DNA of 64,000 nt from an uncultured Bacteroidales bacterium. GTDB lineage: Bacteria > Bacteroidota > Bacteroidia > Bacteroidales > Paludibacteraceae. Location of the stretch: positions 116,218-180,217 of the forward strand of contig CADAZU010000001.1 of NCBI GenBank assembly GCA_902792535.1, written 5' to 3'. Under the pieces are notes generated by a model. That model was not told where the DNA came from. It did not search any database and saw only the letters and a program-made list of their open reading frames with translations. Of this stretch, positions 25,662 to 34,842 are shown piece after piece. How positions within the stretch are numbered: position 1 is the stretch's first letter; every line of letters starts with the position of its first letter. The translations under genes were made by a program, and so were the position numbers.

Positions 25662-27200
25662 ATGTTTAAGAATCAACCTAAAGGGCTTTTTGCTCTGGCG
25701 TTGGCCAACACGGGCGAACGCTTCGGCTACTACACGATGTTAGCCGTTTTTGCGCTGTTCCTGCGCGCTAATTTTGGTTTGTCGGCTTCTGCCGCAGGCG
25801 CTATTTATTCCACTTTTTTGGCATTTGTATATTTCCTGCCGCTGATCGGCGGTATCGTAGCCGACAAGATCGGTTACGGCAAATGCGTGACGATCGGAAT
25901 TATCATTATGTTTCTGGGCTACGTGCTTCTGGCGCTTCCGATGGGTGGCGTAGAGAGCGGCAGTACGGCTGTAGCGATGACAGGCATGATCGCTGCGCTG
26001 GTGCTGATCAGTTTCGGAACGGGTCTTTTCAAAGGAAACTTGCAAGTGATGGTGGGCAATCTATACGACGATCCGCAGTACGCCGACCGCCGCGACGCAG
26101 CTTTCTCGCTGTTCTATATGGCAATCAACATCGGCGCTATGTTCGCTCCGACGGCAGCTGTGAAAATCATGGCTTGGGCTCAGGATTCGCTGGGTGTGAG
26201 CGTCAATGACAGTTACCATTTCGCGTTCGCGGTAGCCTGCGCTTCGCTGGTATTGAGTATCGCGATTTATTATGCTTGCCGTCCTTGGTTCAAACACGTG
26301 GAGAACACCGCCAAACAAGCTGCAGCCAGCGGTCAGAAAGTAGAGACGCTGACTCCGGAACAGACCAAGAAACGTATCGTGGCGCTGTGTCTGGTGTTCG
26401 CCGTTGTGCTGTTCTTCTGGATGGCATTCCACCAGAACGGTCTGACGCTGACTTATTTCGCCAATGAGTTTGTGAACCCGGTTGTGACGGGTGTTCAGAC
26501 GATGGCGTTTGATATTATCAACCTGGTATTGGTGGCTATTCTGGTGTATGCGCTGTTCGGTATTTTCGGCGAAGGCAGCCGCAAAGCGAAGACGATCTGG
26601 AGCTGCGTGGGTATTGCTGTGATCGGAGCGCTGGCTTATAAATATCTCAGCCACCCGGCAGAGTTGGGTATCTCCGCTCCTATTTTCCAACAATTCAACC
26701 CGTTCTACGTAGTAGCTCTGACTCCGGTGAGCATGGCTATTTTCGGTGCGTTGGCGAAGAAAGGCAAAGAGCCGAGTGCTCCGCGTAAAATCGCCTATGG
26801 TATGCTGGTAGCCGCAGCAGCTTATGCGGTAATGGCATTCTGTTCGGTTGGGCTGTTGAGTCCGGCAGAGCAAGAGTTGGCTCGCGTTTCCGGCGAAGGT
26901 ACGTTTGTCAATGCCAATGTGCTGATTTTGACGTATCTGGTACTCACTTTCGGCGAGTTACTGCTCAGCCCGATGGGTATCTCGTTCGTCAGCAAAGTGG
27001 CACCTCCGCAATACAAAGGAATGATGATGGGTGGCTGGTTTGTAGCTACTGCGCTGGGTAACTTCCTTGTTTCCGTTGGCGGTTTCCTCTGGGGCAGTCT
27101 GCCTCTGTGGCTCGTTTGGAGCGTGTTCATCGGCGTGTGCCTGATTGCCGCTATCTTCATGTTTGCAATGATGGGCAAGCTGGAGGACGCGACGAAATAA
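25662..27200 (+). CDS. POT/PTR-family peptide:proton symporter
   Basis: 512 residues, about 12-14 membrane segments. The N-terminal ANTGERFGYYTM is the POT ExxERFxYY motif; VADKIGYGKC and a PTR2 region FYMAINIGAMFAP follow. Imports di- and tripeptides driven by the proton gradient across the inner membrane. It starts 25 nt after ilvE and is followed by a GAGAATT repeat and a coiled-coil protein gene. Exact substrate range cannot be read from sequence. Confidence 0.88.
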   Translation: MFKNQPKGLFALALANTGERFGYYTMLAVFALFLRANFGLSASAAGAIYSTFLAFVYFLPLIGGIVADKIGYGKCVTIGIIIMFLGYVLLALPMGGVESGSTAVAMTGMIAALVLISFGTGLFKGNLQVMVGNLYDDPQYADRRDAAFSLFYMAINIGAMFAPTAAVKIMAWAQDSLGVSVNDSYHFAFAVACASLVLSIAIYYACRPWFKHVENTAKQAAASGQKVETLTPEQTKKRIVALCLVFAVVLFFWMAFHQNGLTLTYFANEFVNPVVTGVQTMAFDIINLVLVAILVYALFGIFGEGSRKAKTIWSCVGIAVIGALAYKYLSHPAELGISAPIFQQFNPFYVVALTPVSMAIFGALAKKGKEPSAPRKIAYGMLVAAAAYAVMAFCSVGLLSPAEQELARVSGEGTFVNANVLILTYLVLTFGELLLSPMGISFVSKVAPPQYKGMMMGGWFVATALGNFLVSVGGFLWGSLPLWLVWSVFIGVCLIAAIFMFAMMGKLEDATK

Positions 27201-27216
27201 TTGAGAATTGAGAATT
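27201..27216 (+). repeat. GAGAATT repeat between POT transporter and coiled-coil gene
   Basis: TTGAGAATTGAGAATT, two units. Confidence 0.6.
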
Positions 27217-27220
27217 TTTT

Positions 27221-27784
27221 ATGGAGGAAGTAATTAAATATTTTGAGTCTCTGGAGGCGCGGATAGCGGAAAACGAAAAACGCATCGCGGCTATGGAGGA
27301 GGCTCAGCAGACCAACGAAGCAGTTATTGCTTCGCTGGAAGCGGAGATAGAGGAACTGAAAGGTCGTCCTCTGCCGGAGCCACAAGTGGTTGAGAAAGTG
27401 GTGGAAAAGGTTGTGGAGAAGGTTGTAGAGAAGCCGGTTGTGGCAGCCGCTCCAGCTGAGCCGGAGAGTCCGGCAGAGCCCGTCAAAGAGGAGCCGGCAC
27501 CCGTCAAAGAGGAACCGGTGAAGGAAGAAGTGGCATCTCCGAAAGCGGCTATCTACGGCAAGGCTGTGACGGACATCCGTCAGGCAATCTCATTAGGCGA
27601 CCGGTTCTTGTATCAACGTGAGCTGTTCGGTCAGAACGCCGAACTGATGCAAAAGACGCTGACGGAGTTGAACGAGTTGGGTTCGTTTGACGAGGCGATG
27701 AACTATATCAGCCGCTTCAGATGGGACACCGAGAGTAATTCATACCAGCAGTTTATTGTAACTCTGCATCGGAGGTTCGGGTAA
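27221..27784 (+). CDS. Coiled-coil protein with VEKVVEK repeats, unknown function
   Basis: 187 residues, soluble. N-terminal coiled coil (1-50, acidic heptads), then a repeat of VVEK four times, a Pro/Ala/Glu-rich linker (~72-110), and a conserved-looking C-terminal domain beginning IYGKAVTDIRQAISLGDRF and containing YQRELFGQNAEL and YISRFRWD. Proteins with this C-terminal block occur widely in Bacteroidota without known function. The next gene, rsmI, starts 25 nt downstream after a GTTAAACTGTTAA repeat. Confidence 0.7.
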   Translation: MEEVIKYFESLEARIAENEKRIAAMEEAQQTNEAVIASLEAEIEELKGRPLPEPQVVEKVVEKVVEKVVEKPVVAAAPAEPESPAEPVKEEPAPVKEEPVKEEVASPKAAIYGKAVTDIRQAISLGDRFLYQRELFGQNAELMQKTLTELNELGSFDEAMNYISRFRWDTESNSYQQFIVTLHRRFG

Positions 27785-27785
27785 A

Positions 27786-27809
27786 CCGTTAAACTGTTAA
27801 ATTGTTAAG
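27786..27809 (+). repeat. GTTAAAC/TGTTAAAT repeat upstream of rsmI
   Basis: Three units of CGTTAAACT-type sequence fill the gap directly before the rsmI ATG. Confidence 0.55.
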
Positions 27810-28481
27810 ATGCTTTATATTGTTCCGACACCGGTTGGCAATCTGCAGGACATGACGTTTCGCGCGATTGAGGTGCTGAAATCAGTGGATCTGATTTTGG
27901 CGGAAGACACGCGCACGAGCGGCATTCTGCTGCAACATTACGATATCCATACGCCGCTGAAGAGCCATCATAAATTCAACGAGCATGAGACCTCTGCGGA
28001 CATCGTGGAGCGGCTGAAAGCGGGTGCTAACATCGCGCTCATTTCCGATGCGGGCACACCTGCTATCAGCGATCCGGGGTTCTTTCTGGTGCGCGCAGCT
28101 GCCGAAGCGGAGATAGAGATTCAGACGCTGCCCGGAGCGACCGCTTTTGTGCCGGCGCTGGTGGACAGCGGACTGCCGAACAACCATTTCTATTTCGAAG
28201 GTTTCCTGCCGCAAAAGAAAGGCCGGCAGACGCGCTTGCAATACCTTGCTGCGCTGGATCAGACGTTTATCGTCTATGAGTCACCCTTCCGGCTGGTGAA
28301 AACGCTGGAACAGCTGGCGGCGGTATGCGGCGAAGAGCGCAAGGCGAGTGTGACGCGCGAGATCAGCAAAGTGCATGAAGAGACGGTGAGAGGGACGCTG
28401 GCAGAACTGGTCGCACATTTCAAAGCGAAAGCGCCTAAAGGCGAGATTGTGATCTGCGTTGCAGGAGCAGAGGAAATTTGA
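27810..28481 (+). CDS. rsmI: 16S rRNA (cytidine1402-2'-O)-methyltransferase
   Basis: 223 residues. MLYIVPTPVGNLQDMTFRAIEVL at the start, LILAEDTRTSGILLQHY, ALISDAGTPAISDPGFFLVR and PGATAFVPALVDSGLP are diagnostic for the RsmI tetrapyrrole-methylase fold. Methylates C1402 in the ribosomal decoding centre using SAM; cytoplasmic. The stop codon lies in a GAAGATTTGAA repeat that runs to the next gene. Confidence 0.92.
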   Translation: MLYIVPTPVGNLQDMTFRAIEVLKSVDLILAEDTRTSGILLQHYDIHTPLKSHHKFNEHETSADIVERLKAGANIALISDAGTPAISDPGFFLVRAAAEAEIEIQTLPGATAFVPALVDSGLPNNHFYFEGFLPQKKGRQTRLQYLAALDQTFIVYESPFRLVKTLEQLAAVCGEERKASVTREISKVHEETVRGTLAELVAHFKAKAPKGEIVICVAGAEEI

Positions 28482-28509
28482 AGATTTGAAGATTTGAAAA
28501 TTTGAAGAT
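28476..28509 (+). repeat. GAAGATTT/GAAAATTT tandem repeat after rsmI
   Basis: 8-nt units GAAGATTT and GAAAATTT spanning the rsmI stop; the same units fill 30539-30575. Confidence 0.7.
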
Positions 28510-28511
28510 CG

Positions 28512-29966
28512 ATGAGTGAGATGAAATCATTGGCGAAGGACACCGTGATCTACGGTGCGAGTTCGATCATAGGCAAGTTTTTGAACTACCTATTGGTGCC
28601 GCTGTACACCTATGCATTGGCGCGCACGTCGGACTACGGAATCGTCACCAATATCTACGCTTGGACGGCTCTGCTGCTGGTCATTCTGACTTATGGCATG
28701 GAGACTGGATTCTTCCGTTTCGCCAACCGCGAAGACTATGATCCGAAGACCGTGTATAAAACGGCGTTTCTGACGCTGCTATGCTCCAGCGCGGTGTTTA
28801 CCATGCTGGTGGTCGTTTTCCACCAGCCGATCGCCAATGTATTGGGCTATCCCGATCATTCGGAGTTTATCGAGATGATGTTTGCGACGGTAGCGATTGA
28901 TGCGTTTGCGTGCATTCCGTTTGCGTACCTGCGGTACCAGAAACGTCCGATTGCCTTTGCGGCGCTCAAGCTGCTGTTCGTCGTTCTCAATATCTCGTTC
29001 AACCTGCTGTTTCTCGTTGTGCTGGGCAAGAATGATGTATTCTATATCTTTCTCAGTAATATATTGGCGACGTGCATTCAGACGCTGTGCCTGCTGCCGC
29101 TGACGATGCCGAAAGGCGGACAATTCAGCGCGCCGGTGCTGAAAGAGATGCTGCATTATTCGCTGCCGCTGCTGGTGCTCGGCGTAGCGGGAATAATGAA
29201 CCAGACGCTGGACCGAATCCTTTTTCCATATCTATACTCGGGTGTCGATGCACAAGCGCAGTTGGGTATTTATGGTGCATGCTTCAAAGTGGCGATGGTG
29301 ATGATGATGTTCACCCAGGCCTTCCGCTACGCGTACGAACCGTTCGTCTTTGCCAAACATAAGGACCGCCAATCGGTGGAGGCGTATGCCGATGCGATGA
29401 AGTACTATATCATCTTCTCGTACCTCATTCTGCTGGGTGTGATCTTCTATCTGGATATATTCCGGTACATCGTTTCCAGCGCGTATTGGGAGGGGCTGAA
29501 GATCGTTCCGGTGGTGCTCTGGACGTATGTTTTCCAAGGGATTTATTTCAATCTCAGTTTCTGGTACAAACTGACGGACGAGACCAAATGGGGTGCTTAT
29601 TTCTCGCTGATCGGTCTGGCAATCACGCTGGTGCTGCAGATTGTGGGCGTACCGCGGATCGGGTATTGGGCAAGTTGCGGCAGCAGCCTTGTGTGCTATT
29701 TCGTGATCATGCTGCTGTCCTATTTCATCGGTCAGAAGAAAGCGCCAATCCCGTATGACCTGAAAAGTATCGGCGGCTATACGGCAATGACGATTGGGCT
29801 GCTGGCGGTCTATTATGCGCTCCGGCTGTATTATATCCACAATATGTGGGTGATGATGGCTGTCGGAACGGGACTGATCGGTATTTATTTAATTGTATTA
29901 ACTCATAAAGATTTTCCTATTCAAAATGTTCTCAGGAATCGTAGAAACCATGGCTCAGGTCGTTAA
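28512..29966 (+). CDS. Oligosaccharide flippase (Wzx/MATE-like)
   Basis: 484 residues, about 12-14 hydrophobic segments. N-terminal LAKDTVIYGASSIIGKFLNYLLVPLYT is typical of polysaccharide-biosynthesis flippases of the MVF superfamily. Expected to move lipid-linked sugars across the inner membrane; substrate unknown. MKSLAKD at 28521 is an alternative start. Its 3' end overlaps ribE by 41 nt. A second flippase lies 2.6 kb downstream. Confidence 0.85.
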   Translation: MSEMKSLAKDTVIYGASSIIGKFLNYLLVPLYTYALARTSDYGIVTNIYAWTALLLVILTYGMETGFFRFANREDYDPKTVYKTAFLTLLCSSAVFTMLVVVFHQPIANVLGYPDHSEFIEMMFATVAIDAFACIPFAYLRYQKRPIAFAALKLLFVVLNISFNLLFLVVLGKNDVFYIFLSNILATCIQTLCLLPLTMPKGGQFSAPVLKEMLHYSLPLLVLGVAGIMNQTLDRILFPYLYSGVDAQAQLGIYGACFKVAMVMMMFTQAFRYAYEPFVFAKHKDRQSVEAYADAMKYYIIFSYLILLGVIFYLDIFRYIVSSAYWEGLKIVPVVLWTYVFQGIYFNLSFWYKLTDETKWGAYFSLIGLAITLVLQIVGVPRIGYWASCGSSLVCYFVIMLLSYFIGQKKAPIPYDLKSIGGYTAMTIGLLAVYYALRLYYIHNMWVMMAVGTGLIGIYLIVLTHKDFPIQNVLRNRRNHGSGR

Positions 29967-30546
29967 GATAGAGACCGAGCAAACGAATAAACATTTCACA
30001 CTTCGCAATCCGTTTGGCGAACCGCTGAGTATTGACCAATCCATCGCGCATAACGGCGTGTGTCTGACGGTTGTGAAGACCGAAGGCGACCTCTACACCG
30101 TGACGGCAATGCAGGAGAGTTTAAGGCTGACGAACCTCGATCTGCTCAAAGAGGGCGATTGGGTCAACGTAGAGCGGTCGATGATGATGGGCGGTCGTCT
30201 GGACGGGCACATCGTACAAGGGCATGTGGATCAGAAAGCCGTTTGCATCGAGGCGAAAGAGACCGACGGCAGTTGGTATTACCGCTTCGAATATGACAGT
30301 TCGCGCGAGATGGTGGAGCGCGGCTATTTCTGCGTGGACAAAGGATCGGTGTCGATCAACGGCGTCAGTCTGACGGTATGCGAACCGGATGTCAAAGACG
30401 GCAAAGGTTATGTCTCCGTCTGCATCATTCCGTACACCCACGAAGAGACCAATTTCAAATATATCGAGGTCGGCACGGTGGTCAACATCGAGTTTGACAT
30501 CCTCGGCAAATACCTGAGCCGCTATGCGGCGATTCTAAAGATTTGA
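29926..30546 (+). CDS. ribE: Riboflavin synthase, alpha subunit
   Basis: 206 residues with two lumazine-binding barrels. MFSGIVETMAQV, NGVCLTVV, MMGGRLDGHIVQGHVD in the first half and KGSVSINGVSLTV in the second half are diagnostic. Dismutates two 6,7-dimethyl-8-ribityllumazine molecules to riboflavin. Starts inside the flippase gene (41-nt overlap). The stop lies in a GAAAATTTGAAGATTT repeat. Confidence 0.92.
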   Translation: MFSGIVETMAQVVKIETEQTNKHFTLRNPFGEPLSIDQSIAHNGVCLTVVKTEGDLYTVTAMQESLRLTNLDLLKEGDWVNVERSMMMGGRLDGHIVQGHVDQKAVCIEAKETDGSWYYRFEYDSSREMVERGYFCVDKGSVSINGVSLTVCEPDVKDGKGYVSVCIIPYTHEETNFKYIEVGTVVNIEFDILGKYLSRYAAILKI

Positions 30547-30575
30547 AAATTTGAAGATTTGAAAATTTGAAGATT
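30539..30575 (+). repeat. GAAAATTT/GAAGATTT tandem repeat after ribE
   Basis: Four alternating 8-nt units, overlapping the ribE stop codon. Confidence 0.7.
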
Positions 30576-30598
30576 AAATTTAGACAAAATTATATATT

Positions 30599-31183
30599 AT
30601 GGACAAAATCAGTTATGCATTAGGCCTTTCAATGGGTCAGAACCTCATGAGCAGCGGCGTAGAGAGCCTGAATTATCAGGACCTCGCAGCCGGTATCGAA
30701 GATGTGCTCACAAAACAGCAGCCGAAGATCAGTTATCAGGAGGCGCAACAAGTATTGAATCAATTCTTCCAGGAGCTGGAAGCCAAAGTAGCCGGTGCGG
30801 CAAAGGCAGAGGGCGAGAAATTCCTTGCCGAGAACGCCAAACGCGAGGGCGTCAAAGTGACTGCCAGCGGTTTGCAGTACGAGATATTGGAGCCGTCGCT
30901 GGGTCAGAAACCTAAAGCAACCGACACCGTGCGCGTTCATTATGAGGGTACACTGATTGACGGCACTGTTTTCGACAGTTCCTATCGCCGCGGCGAGTCG
31001 ATAACCTTCCCGTTGAACGGTGTGATTGCCGGTTGGACGGAAGGATTGCAGTTGATGTCTATCGGTTCGAAATACAAATTCTTCATTCCGTACAATCTGG
31101 CATACGGCGAGCGCGGTGCAGGTCAATCCATTCCGCCGTACGCTGCGCTGATCTTCACGGTTGAGTTATTAGGGATCGAGTAA
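30599..31183 (+). CDS. FKBP-type peptidyl-prolyl isomerase
   Basis: 194 residues, no signal peptide visible. N-terminal FKBP_N dimerisation segment (MDKISYALGLSMGQNL, then long helix to ~85) and C-terminal FKBP domain: [55 protein letters not shown]. Catalyses proline cis-trans isomerisation. It is followed by a lipoprotein paralogue sharing nearly the same FKBP domain, so the pair probably arose by duplication. Confidence 0.9.
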   Translation: MDKISYALGLSMGQNLMSSGVESLNYQDLAAGIEDVLTKQQPKISYQEAQQVLNQFFQELEAKVAGAAKAEGEKFLAENAKREGVKVTASGLQYEILEPSLGQKPKATDTVRVHYEGTLIDGTVFDSSYRRGESITFPLNGVIAGWTEGLQLMSIGSKYKFFIPYNLAYGERGAGQSIPPYAALIFTVELLGIE

Positions 31184-31205
31184 TCGTTTTTGTACCTGAA
31201 ATTTA

Positions 31206-31263
31206 CGAGAGAAATACGGGACACATACGAGACGATAGACCGACGGGATACCGACGAGATACC
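31206..31263 (+). repeat. ACGAGA/GATACCGAC simple repeat upstream of FKBP lipoprotein
   Basis: Degenerate units ACGAGAGAAATACGGGAC, ATACGAGACGATAG, ATACCGACGAGATACC. A very similar run is inside the 2,918-residue protein's N-terminal coding region (50943-50982). Confidence 0.65.
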
Positions 31264-31309
31264 GTAATTACAAACATATATATATATTACAAAATAAAAA
31301 CAACTACAA

Positions 31310-32557
31310 ATGAAAAAATTAAGTATTGTTTTGCTTGCCGCACTGGCAATGATATCCTGCGGCAACAGTTACAAAGCACAAGACGCCGTACTGACCAACG
31401 AGAGCGACTCTGTCAACTACGCGCTGGGTGTGCTGAATGGTCTGCAAATCAAGATGTATTATCTGGCAAACGACAGCAGCGACGAAGCTGTAACGGAGTT
31501 TGTCGATGCATTGGAAAAAGCGTATCTGAACAAAGAAGAGGAGCTGAACGACATTGAGAAAGCAGGTCGTCAGTTCGGTTCGTCCGTTAAGGGCTTTGAG
31601 AAGACGGGGTTGGCAGAGAATAAATCTTGGGCGCTGAACGAGAAGATGTTCTTCCAAGGTATGGTAAACGGGCTGTACGAGGACACCACGGTGATGGATG
31701 CGAAGGTAGCCGAGAGCTATCTGATGCAGCAATACCAGAACCGCGCGCAGAGCGAAGAGGCAGCCAAACCGATCACCGGCAAATGTCCGAAGAAAGCCAA
31801 AACCGTTGCGCTGAGCAATGATGTGGATTCGCTCAACTACGCGCTTGGTTTGATGAACGGTGTTCAAATCCGCGCCTATATTATGAAAGAAGACACCACC
31901 GGCGAAGCGATGGATGAGTTTATCGAGAATGTGAATATCGGTCTGAAAGAGAATGTCCGCAACCCGAAAGTAGTAGAAGCCGCAAAGAATATCGGTACTG
32001 CTATTCGTGAACAGGAGCCGGTCGGTCTGCTGGGCGTTTCCGGTCTGGAGACCAACTACGACCTGATCAAACAAGGCTTCATCAACGGTCTGTACAACTA
32101 CACCGAGCAATTCGACATGCAGTCCGCAAACCACTATGTAGATTCTGTTATCTCGAATAAGAAATTCGGTGACGCCAAGGCTGAGGGCGAGAAATTCCTG
32201 CAGGAGAACGCTCTGCGCGAGGAAGTCAAAGTGACCGAGAGCGGTTTGCAGTACGAAGTACTGGTACAAGGCAAAGGTCCGAAACCGACCGCTGAGCAGA
32301 CCGTCAAAGTTCACTATGAGGGTACGCTGATTGACGGTACTGTCTTCGATAGTTCTTACCAGCGCGGCGAGCCGATCGAGTTCCCGCTGAACGGTGTGAT
32401 CAAAGGTTGGACCGAAGGTCTGCAGTTGATGCCGAAGGGCTCGAAATACAAACTGTATATCCCGTACGAGTTAGGTTACGGCGAGCGCGGCGCAGGTCAG
32501 TCTATTCCGCCGTACGCTACGCTGATCTTCACCGTTGAGCTGCTGGATATCAAATAA
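31310..32557 (+). CDS. Lipoprotein FKBP-type isomerase with duplicated N-terminal domain
   Basis: 415 residues. Lipobox ALAMISC (Cys at ~17). Two tandem FKBP_N-like segments are seen: [18 protein letters not shown] (~35) and [18 protein letters not shown] (~170), then the FKBP domain (~310-415) with [16 protein letters not shown] and [18 protein letters not shown]. Likely a periplasmic folding factor anchored to a membrane. The second N-domain plus FKBP domain closely resembles the preceding gene; the first N-domain is extra. Confidence 0.88.
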   Translation: MKKLSIVLLAALAMISCGNSYKAQDAVLTNESDSVNYALGVLNGLQIKMYYLANDSSDEAVTEFVDALEKAYLNKEEELNDIEKAGRQFGSSVKGFEKTGLAENKSWALNEKMFFQGMVNGLYEDTTVMDAKVAESYLMQQYQNRAQSEEAAKPITGKCPKKAKTVALSNDVDSLNYALGLMNGVQIRAYIMKEDTTGEAMDEFIENVNIGLKENVRNPKVVEAAKNIGTAIREQEPVGLLGVSGLETNYDLIKQGFINGLYNYTEQFDMQSANHYVDSVISNKKFGDAKAEGEKFLQENALREEVKVTESGLQYEVLVQGKGPKPTAEQTVKVHYEGTLIDGTVFDSSYQRGEPIEFPLNGVIKGWTEGLQLMPKGSKYKLYIPYELGYGERGAGQSIPPYATLIFTVELLDIK

Positions 32558-32573
32558 TTGAGAATTGAAGATT
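32558..32573 (+). repeat. GAGAATTGAAGATT repeat at flippase start
   Basis: TTGAGAATTGAAGATT between the FKBP stop and the GTG start of the flippase gene. Confidence 0.55.
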
Positions 32574-34067
32574 GTGGGCGTCATTGCTAAACAATCCATA
32601 CGTGGCACGATCGTGACCTACCTCGGCATTGCCGTTGGGGTCATCACCACGTTCTTCGTGTTAACCCGTTTCCTCACTACCGAGGAAATCGGGTTGGCAC
32701 GGGTGCTTGTTGACGCCGCCACACTCTTCATCGGTCTGGCGCAGCTGGGCACGTGCGCCAGCGTGATCCGTTTCTATCCGTATTTTAAGGAGAAGGAGAG
32801 CAACGAGGACCACGGATTCTTCTTCTGGGCGATGGTGGTTCCGTTCATCGGATTTGTCCTTCTCGCCCTGATCTATTGGGCATGCCGTGTGCCGCTGGGT
32901 GCTTGGTTCGGGGACAAATCGCCGCAGTTTGTGGAGTACTATTATTTTGTGCTCCCGCTGGCGTTCTTTATGCTCTACCAAACGATCTGCGAGAGTACAT
33001 GCAATGTGCTGATGCATATTGTGGTGCCGCGGGCGGTGCGCGAACTGGTGGTGCGGGTAGGACTGCTGGTGATCTATCTGCTGTACGCTTTCCGCGTGAT
33101 TTCCATCGACGGAATGGTCATCGGCATTTGTATCAACTATGCTATAGCAGCGATCATTAACCTGTGCTATTTTTTCTCGCTCCAGCCTATCCGTTTACGT
33201 CCGGACCGGTCTTTCCTGCGGGCGAACAAAGGACTCGTCCGACGCTATCTGGTTTACACCGGATTTCTGTTGCTCTCTGCGGTCACAACGGTTCTGGCGC
33301 CTACCCTGTCGTCTTTCTTCGTGACCGCCAAAATGGGACTGGACAACACCGGTATTTTTGCGATAGCGACCTATATGGCGGTGATGGTGAGTGTACCGAA
33401 CCGCTCCGTTTCGGCGATTGCTTCGCCGCAACTGGCACGAGCAATCAAAGAGCAGAACCGCGAAGAGTGTTCTTTCCTGATTCGCCAGGTGACGAGAAAC
33501 ATGCTACTCATCGGCGGGTTTATTCTGGTGGCTATATGGCTCAATATCGATTTGATTTTCCATATTCTGCCGAATGGCGCTACTTTCGCTACGGCGAAGA
33601 ATGTAGTGCTTATTTTGGGCGTCAGCCAATTGATTTTGGGGACGTTCACTATCTGTCTGACCGCATTGAACTATTCGCGGTACTATGCGTTCAGCCTGAT
33701 CTTGTCGCTGGTTTTGACAGTCAGCGCCATTATGCTCAATAACTATCTGGTACCGCGTTATGGCATGGAGGGCGCGGCGTTCAGCAATCTGATTTCGTAC
33801 GGGCTGTATTACCTGCTGATCATTGCGACGTTGGTGCCGCTGGGGCGTTTCCACGTAGTGGATCGCCGATGGGTGTATATACTGGTATTGCTCGTCGGTA
33901 TTTTCGGACTGAATGTCCTTTGGCAGACCTATCTGCCGGCGATGAATATATGGCTGGACAGCCTCTGCCGGAGCGCGGTGCTGCTCGGCGGCGGCGCTTG
34001 GATCGCCTACAAAGCAAAGTTCTCGCCGGAGATCAATGCCCAAATAGCCCAATGGCACAATAAATAA
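32574..34067 (+). CDS. Oligosaccharide flippase (Wzx/MATE-like), second copy
   Basis: About 497 residues with 12-14 hydrophobic segments. Begins VGVIAKQSIRGTIVTYLGIAV, then FLTTEEIGLARVLVDAATLF, typical of polysaccharide flippases. GTG 32574 chosen because it begins the family-like MGVIxKQSxxGTIVTY; a TTG at 32565 lies in the intergenic repeat. Likely moves a lipid-linked glycan across the inner membrane. It differs strongly from the flippase at 28512. truA follows after AATTGTAAAT repeats. Confidence 0.82.
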   Translation: MGVIAKQSIRGTIVTYLGIAVGVITTFFVLTRFLTTEEIGLARVLVDAATLFIGLAQLGTCASVIRFYPYFKEKESNEDHGFFFWAMVVPFIGFVLLALIYWACRVPLGAWFGDKSPQFVEYYYFVLPLAFFMLYQTICESTCNVLMHIVVPRAVRELVVRVGLLVIYLLYAFRVISIDGMVIGICINYAIAAIINLCYFFSLQPIRLRPDRSFLRANKGLVRRYLVYTGFLLLSAVTTVLAPTLSSFFVTAKMGLDNTGIFAIATYMAVMVSVPNRSVSAIASPQLARAIKEQNREECSFLIRQVTRNMLLIGGFILVAIWLNIDLIFHILPNGATFATAKNVVLILGVSQLILGTFTICLTALNYSRYYAFSLILSLVLTVSAIMLNNYLVPRYGMEGAAFSNLISYGLYYLLIIATLVPLGRFHVVDRRWVYILVLLVGIFGLNVLWQTYLPAMNIWLDSLCRSAVLLGGGAWIAYKAKFSPEINAQIAQWHNK

Positions 34068-34096
34068 CAAATTGTAAATGAATAAATTGTAAATAG
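34067..34096 (+). repeat. AATTGTAAAT repeat before truA
   Basis: AAATTGTAAATGAATAAATTGTAAAT-type direct repeat; the complementary motif occurs at 52734-52764. Confidence 0.55.
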
Positions 34097-34098
34097 CT

Positions 34099-34842
34099 GT
34101 GCGTTATTTCATTACCTTTGCATATTGCGGTACGGATTTCCACGGCTCGCAGACGCAGCCGAACGGAAACACGGTTCAGGCAGAGATGGAAGCTGCATTT
34201 GCTACCATTCTCCGGACGCCTGTAGCGCTGACGTTTGCCGGCAGGACGGACGCAGGTGTGCATGCAGAGAAGATGGTGGCGCATTTCGAGATTGAAAGAA
34301 CGATCCCGGAGAATTTCACGGGACGGCTCAATAATCTGCTGCCCGCATCTATCGCCGTCACCGGTCTGCAGCGCGTGAGGGATGGAGCGCACGCGCGGTT
34401 TGACGCCATCGCGCGGACTTATCGCTATCGCATCACCACTCGCAAGGATCCGTTCCTCTATATCACTCATACGCGGGTGGCGGACGGACTGGATTTTGAA
34501 GCGATGAACAGAGCGGCGGAGAGGTTGATCGGCGAGAGGGACTTTTCCTCTTTCTGCCGCGCTCACACGGACGCAAAGACCACTATATGCCGGGTAACGG
34601 AAGCGCGGTGGGTGCGCGAGAACGAGACGGAGGCTTATTTTGAAATCACCGCCAACCGGTTCTTGCGCAATATGGTGCGCGCAGTAGTCGGCACCCTTTT
34701 TGAGGTAGGGCGAGGCAAGATGAGCGAGGAGGAGTTCGAGCAAGTGATCGCTGCACACAACCGATGCCGCGCAGGACACTCCGCTCCCGCAGAAGGGCTG
34801 GCTTTAGTAGAAATCATTTATCCCACAAATATATATCTATGA
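34099..34842 (+). CDS. truA: tRNA pseudouridine(38-40) synthase
   Basis: 247 residues, GTG start. MRYFITFAYCGTDFHGSQ, catalytic Asp in TFAGRTDAGVHAEKM, FDAIARTYRYRI, and FLRNMVRAVVGTLFEVGRG match TruA. Isomerises uridines 38-40 in the tRNA anticodon arm. The stop overlaps the start of the GH28 lipoprotein gene by 4 nt (ATGA), so the two are translationally coupled despite unrelated roles. Confidence 0.92.
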   Translation: MRYFITFAYCGTDFHGSQTQPNGNTVQAEMEAAFATILRTPVALTFAGRTDAGVHAEKMVAHFEIERTIPENFTGRLNNLLPASIAVTGLQRVRDGAHARFDAIARTYRYRITTRKDPFLYITHTRVADGLDFEAMNRAAERLIGERDFSSFCRAHTDAKTTICRVTEARWVRENETEAYFEITANRFLRNMVRAVVGTLFEVGRGKMSEEEFEQVIAAHNRCRAGHSAPAEGLALVEIIYPTNIYL

